This document shows, one piece after another, positions 56,193-64,000 of a stretch of 64,000 nucleotides of DNA. The notes under the pieces were generated by a model, which saw only the letters and a list, made by a program, of their open reading frames with translations, was not told the DNA's origin and did not search any database. The number at the start of each line of letters is the position of its first letter. Position 1 is the stretch's first letter. Made by a program: the position numbers and the translations under genes. Source of the DNA: Dolichospermum sp. FACHB-1091 (GTDB lineage Bacteria > Cyanobacteriota > Cyanobacteriia > Cyanobacteriales > Nostocaceae); contig NZ_JACJSB010000026.1 in the NCBI RefSeq assembly GCF_014697585.1, positions 1 to 64,000 of the forward strand. Reading direction: 5' to 3'.

Positions 56193-56477
56193 GGTTTTTT
56201 AGCTATGTTTTCCATTTATATTTCAGCGCATACCGATATATTGCCATATTGCCTATATAAACAGCACATAATTAAATTTTAGTAAAATTTTGGTAAAATC
56301 AGTACAAACCCCGTAGACTCAGACAAGCTATAGGTGTAATGTTTATTCAGCAATTCAATAAATTATCAATTCTTAACAAAGTCATCGAAAGTTGACAAAT
56401 ATAGTATAAAGAGTTGGCAACATTAAGTAAAAACAGTAAACAATAACCATAGCCGCACAAATAAGTTTTTTTAAACC

Positions 56478-59042
56478 ATGCAGCCAATTCGCACTTTTAA
56501 CGTATCTCCTTCACTACCCTCTAGACTAGAACCCCTGCGGAAACTAGCTTATAATCTCCATTTTGATTGGAATGTAGAGAGTAAAGACCTATTTCGCCGT
56601 TTAGACCCCGATTTATGGGAATCAAGCCACCATAACCCAGTATTAATGTTGGGAACTATCAGTCAAAAGCGACTATTAGAAGTTGTCGAAGATGACGGCT
56701 TTTTAGCGCAAGTAGACCGAGCAGCGCGGCAATTAGAAGATTATTTGCAGGAGCGGACTTGGTATAAAAAGCAAAGAGAGCAGCCGCAAAAAGAATGTTA
56801 CGCCTATTTTTCCGCTGAATTTGGCCTAGTAGACTGCTTACCTGTCTATTCCGGTGGTTTAGGTGTCCTCGCAGGAGATCATCTTAAATCAGCTAGTGAT
56901 TTGGGTTTACCTTTAGTGGGTGTGGGTTTATTGTATCAACAGGGATATTTTGCCCAATATCTCAATGCTGATGGTTGGCAACAAGAGCGCTATCCTATCA
57001 ATGACTTCTATAATATGCCTTTGCATTTGGAGCGCAATGCCGATGGTTCAGAACTACGAATTGCGGTAGACTATCCAGGACGCAAGGTATATGCACGAGT
57101 ATGGCGTGTGCAAGTGGGAACAGTCCCCTTATATATGCTTGATACCAATATCGAACCTAACAAGGCTTATGACCACGATATCACCGATCAGTTGTATGGT
57201 GGTGATATAGATATGCGTATCCACCAGGAAATTATGCTGGGTATAGGTGGTGTACAAATGCTCAAGGCCTTGGGGTATGAAGTGACTGCTTACCACATGA
57301 ATGAAGGCCATGCTGCTTTCTCGGCTTTGGAACGCATTCGCATTCTCATTCAAGAAGCAGGACTGAGTTACAGAGAAGCGAAACAGGTGGTATGTTCGAG
57401 TAATATCTTCACTACGCACACTCCAGTCCCCGCAGGTATTGATTTATTTTCTCCTGATAAGATATTGCATTATTTGGGCTATTATGCAGATATCTTTGGT
57501 TTACCCAAGGAGCAGTTTTTAGGTCTGGGACGAGAAAATACTGGTGATTTGTCCAGTCCCTTCAGTATGGCAGTATTAGCTCTGAAAATGGCAACATTCT
57601 CTAATGGTGTAGCACAATTACATGGCGTTGTTTCCCGACAAATGTTCCAGGGCTTGTGGCAAAAAGTTCCTGTGGACGAAGTGCCAATTACTGCTATTAC
57701 TAACGGTGTTCATGCCCGTAGTTGTGTAGCTAAATCTACTCAAGAATTGTACGATCGCTATCTTGGTCCAAATTGGTCATCAGCACCACCAGATAACCAA
57801 TTATGGGAACGAATGGATGCAATTCCCGATGAAGAATTGTGGCGGAATCATGAACGCTGCCGTTTGGATATGGTATTGTACGTTAGGGAACATTTAGTTA
57901 AACATCTGCGCGATCGCGGTGCATCCGCTTCCGATATTGCCCAAGCCCAGGAAGTGCTTGATCCTAACGTTTTAACAATTGGGTTTGCCCGTCGCTTTGC
58001 TACTTATAAACGAGCTACTTTGTGGATGCGTGATTTAGAACGTATTAAACGGATTTTACTCGGTAATAAACATCGCAAAGTCCAGTTTGTAATTGCTGGA
58101 AAAGCTCACCCTAAAGATATCCCTGGTAAAGAATTGATTCGGGATATTAATCACTTTATCCGGGAACACCATTTAGAAAAACAGGTAGTATTTGTTCCCA
58201 ACTACGATATTCACATCGCCCGTTTAATGGTAGCAGGTTGTGATATTTGGTTAAATACTCCCCGTCGTCCTAGAGAAGCTTCCGGTACAAGTGGTATGAA
58301 AGCCGCTATGAATGGACTACCAAACTTGAGTGTACTTGATGGTTGGTGGGACGAAGCAGATTATGTCCGCACCGGGTGGGCTATTGGCCACGGAGAAAAT
58401 TACGAAGATCCTAATTACCAAGACGAAATAGAAGCTAACGCCCTTTATGAGTTACTAGAAAAAGAAGTTATCCCCTTATTCTATGATCATCGTGATGGTG
58501 ATGGCTTACCTCGTCCTTGGGTAGCAAAAATGAAAGATGCAATTCGCTTGAATTGTCCATTTTTTAATACAGCCCGGATGGTGCGAGAATATGCAGTGAG
58601 AGCCTATTTCCCAGCCAGCGATCGCTATCATACCTTAACTGTTGACAGTTATGCCCCAGCCAAGGAATTAGCGGCTTGGAAGGCGAAATTAGGTGAACAT
58701 TGGTTTAGTATCAGAATTAAGGATCTTGAGGTATCCGCAGCATCAGACATTAAAGTTAATCAAACCGTAGCCGTCAAAGCTAAAGTTGATTTAGCAACTT
58801 TGAGTAACGATGATGTGCAAGTAGAACTATATCAAGGTTCTATAGATGCCCATGGAAACATTGTTAATGCTGTACCTGTAGTAATGGATTATCAAGGACA
58901 AGACACAGAGAACTTAAGTGGTTATACAGCAAACATCACTTATACCACCTCTGGCTTGCAAGGTCTGTCTTTGCGCGTCTTACCTCGAAATCAATACCTT
59001 TCTAGTCCTTACGAACCTAGATTAATCGCCTGGGCTGAGTAA
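56478..59042 (+). CDS. glgP: Alpha-glucan (glycogen) phosphorylase
   Basis: Releases glucose-1-phosphate from glycogen in the cytoplasm. The 854-aa form belongs to the family with the compact N-terminus (RLEPLRKLAYNLHFDWNVE), not the ~815-aa plant/animal-like form. The PLP lysine segment is EASGTSGMKAAMNG (~residue 607), the phosphate site lies in GFARRFATYKRATL and NTPRRPREASG. The last ~110 residues form a beta-rich domain. Monocistronic, with its own 285-bp upstream region. Confidence 0.95.
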   Translation: MQPIRTFNVSPSLPSRLEPLRKLAYNLHFDWNVESKDLFRRLDPDLWESSHHNPVLMLGTISQKRLLEVVEDDGFLAQVDRAARQLEDYLQERTWYKKQREQPQKECYAYFSAEFGLVDCLPVYSGGLGVLAGDHLKSASDLGLPLVGVGLLYQQGYFAQYLNADGWQQERYPINDFYNMPLHLERNADGSELRIAVDYPGRKVYARVWRVQVGTVPLYMLDTNIEPNKAYDHDITDQLYGGDIDMRIHQEIMLGIGGVQMLKALGYEVTAYHMNEGHAAFSALERIRILIQEAGLSYREAKQVVCSSNIFTTHTPVPAGIDLFSPDKILHYLGYYADIFGLPKEQFLGLGRENTGDLSSPFSMAVLALKMATFSNGVAQLHGVVSRQMFQGLWQKVPVDEVPITAITNGVHARSCVAKSTQELYDRYLGPNWSSAPPDNQLWERMDAIPDEELWRNHERCRLDMVLYVREHLVKHLRDRGASASDIAQAQEVLDPNVLTIGFARRFATYKRATLWMRDLERIKRILLGNKHRKVQFVIAGKAHPKDIPGKELIRDINHFIREHHLEKQVVFVPNYDIHIARLMVAGCDIWLNTPRRPREASGTSGMKAAMNGLPNLSVLDGWWDEADYVRTGWAIGHGENYEDPNYQDEIEANALYELLEKEVIPLFYDHRDGDGLPRPWVAKMKDAIRLNCPFFNTARMVREYAVRAYFPASDRYHTLTVDSYAPAKELAAWKAKLGEHWFSIRIKDLEVSAASDIKVNQTVAVKAKVDLATLSNDDVQVELYQGSIDAHGNIVNAVPVVMDYQGQDTENLSGYTANITYTTSGLQGLSLRVLPRNQYLSSPYEPRLIAWAE

Positions 59043-59051
59043 TTAAACAAT

Positions 59052-59079
59052 GTAGAGACGTTCCATGGAACATCTCTAC
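59052..59079. repeat. 28-bp palindrome, second copy
   Basis: GTAGAGACGTTCCA followed by TGGAACATCTCTAC: one mismatch from a perfect palindrome. It lies 10 bp after the glgP stop codon and could act as a transcription terminator as well as being a dispersed repeat. Confidence 0.85.
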
Positions 59080-59347
59080 AAAAATTATTAAAGATAAACC
59101 TAATTAAACCTAATACAGGATTGATACTCCCCAGTCCTAAGGATAGGATGTTTTATCAGAAAACGCCGTAATACCCCATCCCTCTACAGGGTGGAGATGT
59201 AAGGCGGGTAAAAATTAAACACCCTTCAAGCGATATTAAGCGCAGCTTAATCGTGAGAGAGGGTAGTTTCATTTTTACCAATCTTAGAGGTTGGTGGATT
59301 TCCTCAAGAATGTTAGACTCAAAATGGGTCGGGATTGGGAATAGAAG

Positions 59348-59907
59348 ATGATTGTTTTTGAATTTAAAGCCAAAAGCACAAAGCAGCAATATCAAAAAAT
59401 TGACGAGGCTATACGGATAACTCAGTTCATCCGTAACAGGTGCTTGCGGTTTTGGATGGACAATCAAAATGTTAAATATTACGACCTGAATAAACACACT
59501 GCGGTATTAGCTATTGTTCTAATTGTGGAGAAATAGTTAGAAAATCACTTTCAGTTAGAACTCATGTTTGTAAATGTGGGTGTATTCTTGACCGTGATTA
59601 CAATGCAGCGATAAATATTTTAGCAAAAGCACTAAAACAAACTGGCTATGATTTACAGGGGTTTCCGCTCTTATGAGGTACTTCCTAAGCCCCCTCCTCG
59701 CACCCCCCTCAATCCCCCCGCAGCGGGGGGAAGAAAAGGATAAACTTTTGATATTGGAGGGGGTTGGGGGTGGGGTTCTTGTACCTCATAACATCAGGAA
59801 GTGCTGTAAGTACGGTGGGGCGCACCGAAACTTCTAACGCTTGTGGAGAGATGACCCTCTGCTCAGACTTAGTAACAATTGAAACAAGAATCCCCGTCCC
59901 TCTATAG
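59348..59907 (+). pseudogene. TnpB (IS200/IS605 family) remnant with deletion, frameshift and MITE insertion
   Basis: Begins as TnpB (MIVFEFKAKSTKQQYQK...QFIRNRCLRFW, residues 1-52). It then jumps, with a +1 frame change near 59510, to the C-terminal zinc-finger and RuvC part: YCSNCGEIVRKSLSVRTHVC, then KCGCILDRDYNAAINILAKA. So ~300 central codons are missing. After KQTGYD the MITE copy C (59653-59809) is inserted; beyond it the TnpB tail resumes (STVGRTETSNACGEMTL) and ends at the stop at 59905. No tnpA is present. This cannot encode a working RNA-guided nuclease. Confidence 0.88.
59653..59809. repeat. MITE family copy C, inserted in tnpB
   Basis: The most complete copy: outer ends TTACAG/CTGTAA, inner ends TTATGAGGTAC/GTACCTCATAA, G/C-rich core identical to copy A, including GGGGTTGGGGGTGGGG. 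It interrupts the tnpB remnant between codons for GYD and STVG. Its ends abut host sequence with no long target-site duplication; a 2-bp TA duplication is possible but not provable. Confidence 0.92.
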
Positions 59908-59922
59908 GGCGGGGAGCGTCAA
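59892..59922 (+). other. Right-end hairpin of the IS200/IS605 remnant (possible omega-RNA end)
   Basis: CCCCGTCCCTCTATAGGGCGGGG folds into an imperfect hairpin and is followed by AGCGTCAA, the kind of subterminal palindrome and terminal tetranucleotide at the right end of such elements; in intact elements this region is the 3' end of the TnpB guide RNA. The next bases (from 59923) would be the guide and lie in the 3' end of hpd. Confidence 0.55.
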
Positions 59923-59925
59923 CTA

Positions 59926-60996
59926 CTAACCACGGACAAACCCGCGTTTAACTTGTTCTCTTTCAATAGCCTGAAATAAAGCCATAAAATTACCTTCCCC
60001 AAAACCTTGGGCTAAAAAACGACGTTCAATAAATTCAAAGAAAAAAGTTGGTTTTGAGAAAATTGGTTGGGTGAATATTTGCAATAATAATTGCTCTTGT
60101 GGAGCATCTTCATGCCAGTCTACCAAAATTTCTTGGTGAGCGATCGCTTTTAATTCTTGAGGTGACAGGGAAAATTTATCTCGTTTTTGTAACTGGGAAT
60201 AGTAATTTTTGGGAACGGAAAGAAAGGATAAACCAGCAGCACGAAACCGAACAATTGCATCAACAAGATTTGGTATCAGTAAAGCAATATGTTGAATACC
60301 CGCCCCTCCATTCACCTCTATAAACTCCTGAATTTGCGAACTAGGTGACGCTGGTTCATTAATTGGTAATTGGATATTTCCATGGGGAGAAATCATGACC
60401 CGACTATGCAAACCAGAACGATCTGTTTTAATCTTAAAACTTTGTTGAGGCTGGAAATCAAAGATTTTTTGATACCAATTAACAGCGGTTTCTAACTCAC
60501 CAACTCCCACATTTAAAACTAGATGATCAATCGCCGTAGGAGAATGATGAGAAATATGTGAAATATTTTCTCCATCTTTTATTTTGGCGTTATTTCTGGT
60601 AATTAATGTATGATTCAAACTACCCCACCCAGCAATTTTAGCATACCTACAAAATCCAGTATCAACAACCGGTTGGAGAACTTTTGCACCATTGCTTATA
60701 GCCTTTGCTATCAATGCTTCCACCTTGTCAACAACAAAGGCTATATCAGCCACACCAGGAGGATGTTGACGCAAAAATTCAGCCACAGGACTAGTAGGTA
60801 AAATCGCAGAAGAAAGTAAAAAGTAGACAGATCCACTTTTCACTACTTTTGTACAAGTATGCAACGATTTTTGATGATGAGAAAGGCTGGTAAAAATGGC
60901 ATCATTTACTGCTTGAAAACCAAGACAATATACAAACCAATCTCTCCACCTTACTGCATCTTCAACATAGAAGTGAACATGATCAATTCGCAGCAT
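59926..60996 (-). CDS. hpd: 4-hydroxyphenylpyruvate dioxygenase
   Basis: A 356-aa non-heme iron enzyme making homogentisate, the head group precursor for tocopherol and plastoquinone (in cyanobacteria mainly tocopherol). The VOC-type iron ligands are H158 (IDHLVLNVG), H236 (GIQHIALLI) and E321 (FFFEFIERR). Length is close to the usual ~350-370. The IS200/IS605 remnant's right end stops 3 bp from the hpd stop codon, so the element inserted next to, not in, the gene. Upstream of an unrelated SDR gene on the same strand. Confidence 0.93.
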   Translation of the reverse strand: MLRIDHVHFYVEDAVRWRDWFVYCLGFQAVNDAIFTSLSHHQKSLHTCTKVVKSGSVYFLLSSAILPTSPVAEFLRQHPPGVADIAFVVDKVEALIAKAISNGAKVLQPVVDTGFCRYAKIAGWGSLNHTLITRNNAKIKDGENISHISHHSPTAIDHLVLNVGVGELETAVNWYQKIFDFQPQQSFKIKTDRSGLHSRVMISPHGNIQLPINEPASPSSQIQEFIEVNGGAGIQHIALLIPNLVDAIVRFRAAGLSFLSVPKNYYSQLQKRDKFSLSPQELKAIAHQEILVDWHEDAPQEQLLLQIFTQPIFSKPTFFFEFIERRFLAQGFGEGNFMALFQAIEREQVKRGFVRG

Positions 60997-61043
60997 AATT
61001 TATTGAAAATCAAGTTTTATTATCACCTTTCATTTGTTAGATA

Positions 61044-61751
61044 CTAGAAAAATAAATGGCTCTCAGGTTGAATATTAATTTCCATTGGTATAGCCTGGGG
61101 TTCAGCCGATAAAGCATAGAAAATGGCATTAGCAGCAGTTTCACAACTGAGCATTTTATTCCGATCTACTTTTAAATTTACCTGATCCCAAAAAGGAGAA
61201 TCTATTCCTCCAAAGTAAAACAGCGTTATTTTCACACCAAAGCGTTTCAGTTCTTCTGCTATAGATTTACTAAAACCCACTACACCAAATTTAGAAGCAG
61301 AATAAGCCGCAGCCATGGGCATAGAATGTTTACCCAGAATACCGACAACGTTACAAATATGACCAGATTTACGTTTTTGCATCTCTTTCGCCGCCGCTTG
61401 AGTGGTGTAAAAACAGCCTTTTAAATTCAAATTTAGCATTGCCTCTAAATCTGCCGGTTCAATGGTGTTGTAGGCTTTGAGAATGCCCGCTCCGGCTGCA
61501 TTTACTAATATATCAATTTGTCCAAATTGGGCTATTGTCCTTTGGATTAATGTATCTACTTGTTGGGGTTGAGTAATATCAGTGGGAACTATAAGTACAT
61601 CTACTTTTAACTCAGTCGCTAATATTGCTAGACTTTCCTCTTTTCTAGCTGCGAGTACCAATCTCGCCCCCGTGGGTGCTAGTTGACGAGTTAAGGTTGC
61701 ACCAATACCACCAGTAGCACCAACAATCACAATAACTTTATCTTGCAGCAT
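61044..61751 (-). CDS. Short-chain dehydrogenase/reductase
   Basis: A 235-aa classical SDR from ATG at 61751 (a GTG one codon earlier is possible). The cofactor motif is VGATGGIGATLTRQL (~10-24), NAAGAGILKAY follows, and the catalytic Tyr-Lys pair is in YSASKFGVVGFSKS (~155-168). The SIAEELKRFGVK tail is standard. The preceding serine falls in VGILGKHSMPMAA. It converts an unknown carbonyl/alcohol pair. It ends 48 bp upstream of the hpd start on the same strand, so they may be co-transcribed. Confidence 0.88.
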   Translation of the reverse strand: MLQDKVIVIVGATGGIGATLTRQLAPTGARLVLAARKEESLAILATELKVDVLIVPTDITQPQQVDTLIQRTIAQFGQIDILVNAAGAGILKAYNTIEPADLEAMLNLNLKGCFYTTQAAAKEMQKRKSGHICNVVGILGKHSMPMAAAYSASKFGVVGFSKSIAEELKRFGVKITLFYFGGIDSPFWDQVNLKVDRNKMLSCETAANAIFYALSAEPQAIPMEINIQPESHLFF

Positions 61752-61904
61752 CACACTATTTACATTTCTGTACAGACTATATTTAGTATATTAAACTCAA
61801 TACAGGACTTACGCAAAATAGAATGAAATTTTCAGCCAGCCCTACTTGGTGATGTTCTAGATCAGTGAGTATGTTAATGTACTTAACGGTTACGCAAAGT
61901 GGTG

Positions 61905-62101
61905 TATCCCACTTTCCGCACCCCCAGGCACCACAATCGGTAATTTCGGATTTTTGAATACCTTAAAGGATGATTTTTATCCAAAAATGTGGAAATTTTA
62001 GATAGTGATAGCCAAGCACGGCTGCAAGGACTTCACCAGTCCCAAATCTCCAAAGGACCAATTTTCGTCCTGTGACAGTTTAGGGTGTGGAATGTGGGAT
62101 A
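61905..62101. repeat. 197-bp MITE-like element with 19-bp inverted ends
   Basis: Left end TATCCCACTTTCCGCACCC (61905-61923) matches the reverse complement of the right end (TATCCCACATTCCACACCC, 62083-62101) at 17 of 19 positions. No ORF inside. End sequences recur at 49427-49460 (solitary) and resemble the right end of 771-906. It is likely a non-autonomous transposon family. Confidence 0.7.
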
Positions 62102-62159
62102 TAGCAGGAGTTTACTTTAGAGGTTGTTTGGAAAGTCAAACCAGATTTTAAAGGTTAAA

Positions 62160-62192
62160 GAAAAACCTCTCTTTTGGCATGAGAGAGGTTTG
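62160..62192 (-). terminator. Terminator of the outer-membrane-like gene
   Basis: AAACCTCTC, TCATGCCAAAAG and GAGAGGTTT pair on the minus strand, followed by TTTCTTT. It lies ~55 bp after the stop codon at 62246. Confidence 0.75.
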
Positions 62193-62245
62193 GAGTATAT
62201 ATTTTGGCTTATGCACTTATACTTTGAGCCATCCCCAATTGTGAT

Positions 62246-63265
62246 CTAAAATTGATAAGACACACCAACGGAAAGAACAGGATAAACATTCAACCAATTA
62301 AGGGCATTTTCTTGTTTTTTCCTTTCTTCTTCAAGATCATTCTGAAGTGTCTGAATTCTTGCCTCAATGCCCGATCTGAATGGTTCTGGTATAGTATTTA
62401 TATCTTGACTAGAACTAGCTATTAAATCTAATTTTGGAGAGCCGGCAAACATTACACCTAAATTTGCTGAAAACCCCCAATGTTTATCAGGTTTAACTGC
62501 ATTACCCCAACCGATACCAAGATATGGTGCGACACTATTAACAAAAGATCCCTTGGCTTTCAGTGTCACTGAACCAGGTCCATCTCCGATATTATAGGAT
62601 CGAGTTCCTATTGTAACTGTTTGACCATTTTTAGCAGATCCGTCTAGACTATTATTTTGAAATACTAAGCCTCCAGTCAAATGGAAACCACCATTTTTCC
62701 AAGGATAGTATTCAGCAAGGGTGGATACATTGAACAGGTTGACTTTGGCATTATAATCAACCTCAGACAACCTAGCATCTCTGCTTGCGCCTAAGCCATT
62801 AACCCCAACTTTAACATTGATATTAGGCGTTATAGATTTGGTAACTGCTGCGCCAATACCCAATGTGCTAATTTCAGGTGTGATTGCCCAACCATGAGTT
62901 TTTGCGGGAACTGCGCTCTTCTCCTCCGTAGGTTTAGGTTTAACTTCTTCCGGTTTTGTTGCGGGTGTGGTGACAGGTTGATTAGTACACTGAGAATTTA
63001 AAGGATAATTTTTACAAAATATATTTAAATCCAGTGGTTTTTTGGCAAGTAAATCACCAGCACTATAAGTGAAAGTTCCTGGTTGAGGAGGAGTCTCACT
63101 TTTTTCAGTAGTTACAGATGTGGCAATAACCTCATCAGTAACTGCTAGATGGGTGATTGATTCTGGAACAACTTCTTCAGCAATAGACATCTGATTCATT
63201 GATGTTCCTATTACTAAACCAACCGTAAGCGTCAATACTGACGTACCAAACCTTAACTGACTCAT
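62246..63265 (-). CDS. Exported outer-membrane-like beta-barrel protein
   Basis: A 339-aa protein with a signal peptide (FGTSVLTLTVGLVIGTSMN, cleavage probably near residue 28) and a proline/glutamate-rich linker (PATKPEEVKPKPTEEK). The C-terminal ~200 residues look like a transmembrane beta-barrel with alternating strands (KVNLFNVSTLAEYYPW, FHLTGGLVFQNNSL, SVAPYLGIGWGN) and end in the barrel signature SVGVSYQF with C-terminal Phe. There are two cysteines at the junction (CKNYPLNSQC). I do not recognise the family beyond a porin or surface-protein-like barrel. Confidence 0.7.
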   Translation of the reverse strand: MSQLRFGTSVLTLTVGLVIGTSMNQMSIAEEVVPESITHLAVTDEVIATSVTTEKSETPPQPGTFTYSAGDLLAKKPLDLNIFCKNYPLNSQCTNQPVTTPATKPEEVKPKPTEEKSAVPAKTHGWAITPEISTLGIGAAVTKSITPNINVKVGVNGLGASRDARLSEVDYNAKVNLFNVSTLAEYYPWKNGGFHLTGGLVFQNNSLDGSAKNGQTVTIGTRSYNIGDGPGSVTLKAKGSFVNSVAPYLGIGWGNAVKPDKHWGFSANLGVMFAGSPKLDLIASSSQDINTIPEPFRSGIEARIQTLQNDLEEERKKQENALNWLNVYPVLSVGVSYQF

Positions 63266-63540
63266 TAATTGATTGTTCGTATTATTTATTGTATTTATAG
63301 TAGCTTAATTCATAATTATTTACACATCTGGAGGGAGAGATTTTAGAGCCGAGAATCCCTTCCCTAGCCTGAGAACGTCTCCACAAGGATTTCAAAGGAA
63401 GCACATTTAATTTTCACCTGATGGCTAACATATAGCTGCTATATCTATCAATTAGGCGATCGCTTTAGTTAAGATTCTTTTGTAAGATCTAAACCAAGTA
63501 GATACACACACAAGAACATTTTCACTGATTTACGTCAAAT

Positions 63541-64000
63541 TTACTTAAATAAAATCTCATTGCGATTAGCAGCACCAAATTTTGGTAAAGAATTATCTTT
63601 GGGAGGGACAAGGGTAGGGGGAATATCCGTAGATACTTCTAATTCTTTTTCTAAATGTTGGAGAAGTTTATCTTGTTCAGCCCGAAAAGCGGATATATTT
63701 CCACCACGGTTAATGATTGTAAACCAAACCAAACCGCGATCGCGTGTAGGTACAACTCCTGCTAAAGCACTAACATCATTAAGAGTACCAGTTTTCATCA
63801 CAGTTGCCTTGGGCATATGTCGAGAATGCATTGTACCTCGGTTATCCAACCCCGAGGTAGGAAACAAATCAGATAAAGTCAACTTGTAAGAACTAGATTC
63901 CCGTTGTAATGCCATAAACATAGCACAAACGGCTCTGGGAGAAATCCGATTTTCCTTACCCAAACCAGAACCATTAATCAGGAGAATTTCTGACTTCGAG
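63541..64000 (-). CDS. dacB: D-alanyl-D-alanine carboxypeptidase (PBP4/DacB-type), 5' part outside window
   Basis: The 3' part of a serine peptidase of the S13 family: the frame is open to the window edge (SEILLINGSGLGKENRIS), so the N-terminus lies beyond 64000. GSGLGKENRISP matches the DGSGLSR region of DacB. KTGTLNDVSALAGVV carries the KTG triad. The SxxK and SxN motifs are outside. It trims or cross-links peptidoglycan in the periplasm. The C-terminal tail after ~70 residues is basic/proline-rich and variable. Confidence 0.88.
   Translation of the reverse strand, partial: SKSEILLINGSGLGKENRISPRAVCAMFMALQRESSSYKLTLSDLFPTSGLDNRGTMHSRHMPKATVMKTGTLNDVSALAGVVPTRDRGLVWFTIINRGGNISAFRAEQDKLLQHLEKELEVSTDIPPTLVPPKDNSLPKFGAANRNEILFK

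Noticed and set aside
59156-59497. Minus-strand ORF in the IS remnant
   Set aside because: It is antisense to the TnpB remnant, whose motifs are recognisable on the plus strand.

Overview
The window looks like chromosomal DNA of a filamentous, probably nostocalean cyanobacterium (Dolichospermum/Anabaena-like; the genus is inference). Direct support: a photosystem II gene (psbI), CP12, cobalt-factor methyltransferase cbiD, cyanobacterial families DUF3177, DUF3769 and COP23, frequent HIP1 octamers (GCGATCGC), many short tandem heptamer-type repeats between genes, and low G+C. No rRNA, tRNA or CRISPR array was recognised.

Layout. 1-1.2 kb: a 5'-truncated AraC-type regulator and two MITE-like repeats. 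1.2-9 kb: housekeeping genes (gshB, grxC, guaA, cbiD, DUF3177, CP12, an AI-2E family permease). 9.2-14 kb: an AT-rich four-gene operon that I read as a Zorya-type anti-phage system: zorA (MotA-like, long coiled-coil tail), zorB (MotB/OmpA-like), zorC (EH-signature type), then an unrecognised 116-aa gene. No zorD helicase, zorE nuclease or other large effector follows, so it is either an incomplete or a variant Zorya. 14-21.7 kb: geranylgeranyl-reductase-family oxidoreductase, pyrH-frr, hydrolase, a His-rich double-glycine-leader peptide gene, hemB, DUF4870, spp-ruvA. 21.7-27.5 kb: accessory genes, including an Rpn-type nuclease gene bracketed by a duplicated piece of spp, DUF1838, pentapeptide repeat, phosphoribosyltransferase and a candidate small RNA.

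27.5-37.6 kb: kinase-FGE fusion, the two-gene 2-oxoglutarate decarboxylase / succinate-semialdehyde dehydrogenase operon that closes the cyanobacterial TCA cycle, the RbgA GTPase, two PD-(D/E)XK-type genes and aspC. 37.9-44.6 kb: a COP23 protein and a type I secretion cluster (PpiC-type isomerase, cNMP/C39-like/ABC exporter with degenerate protease residues, HlyD adaptor). 45-56 kb: a second kinase, hydrolase, SagB-type oxidoreductase, LptD-like DUF3769 protein, psbI, a PEP-CTERM-like protein, the second Rpn paralogue, and a periplasmic binding protein. 56-64 kb: glgP, a tnpB remnant broken by deletion, frameshift and a MITE insertion, hpd, an SDR, an outer-membrane-like protein and the 3' part of a dacB-like carboxypeptidase that runs off the window.

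The most interesting regions are the Zorya variant (9.2-14 kb), the His-rich leader peptide (17.8-18.1 kb), the spp/Rpn duplication (21.4-23 kb), and the repeat families: a 150-bp MITE in three copies, one of which sits inside the tnpB remnant.
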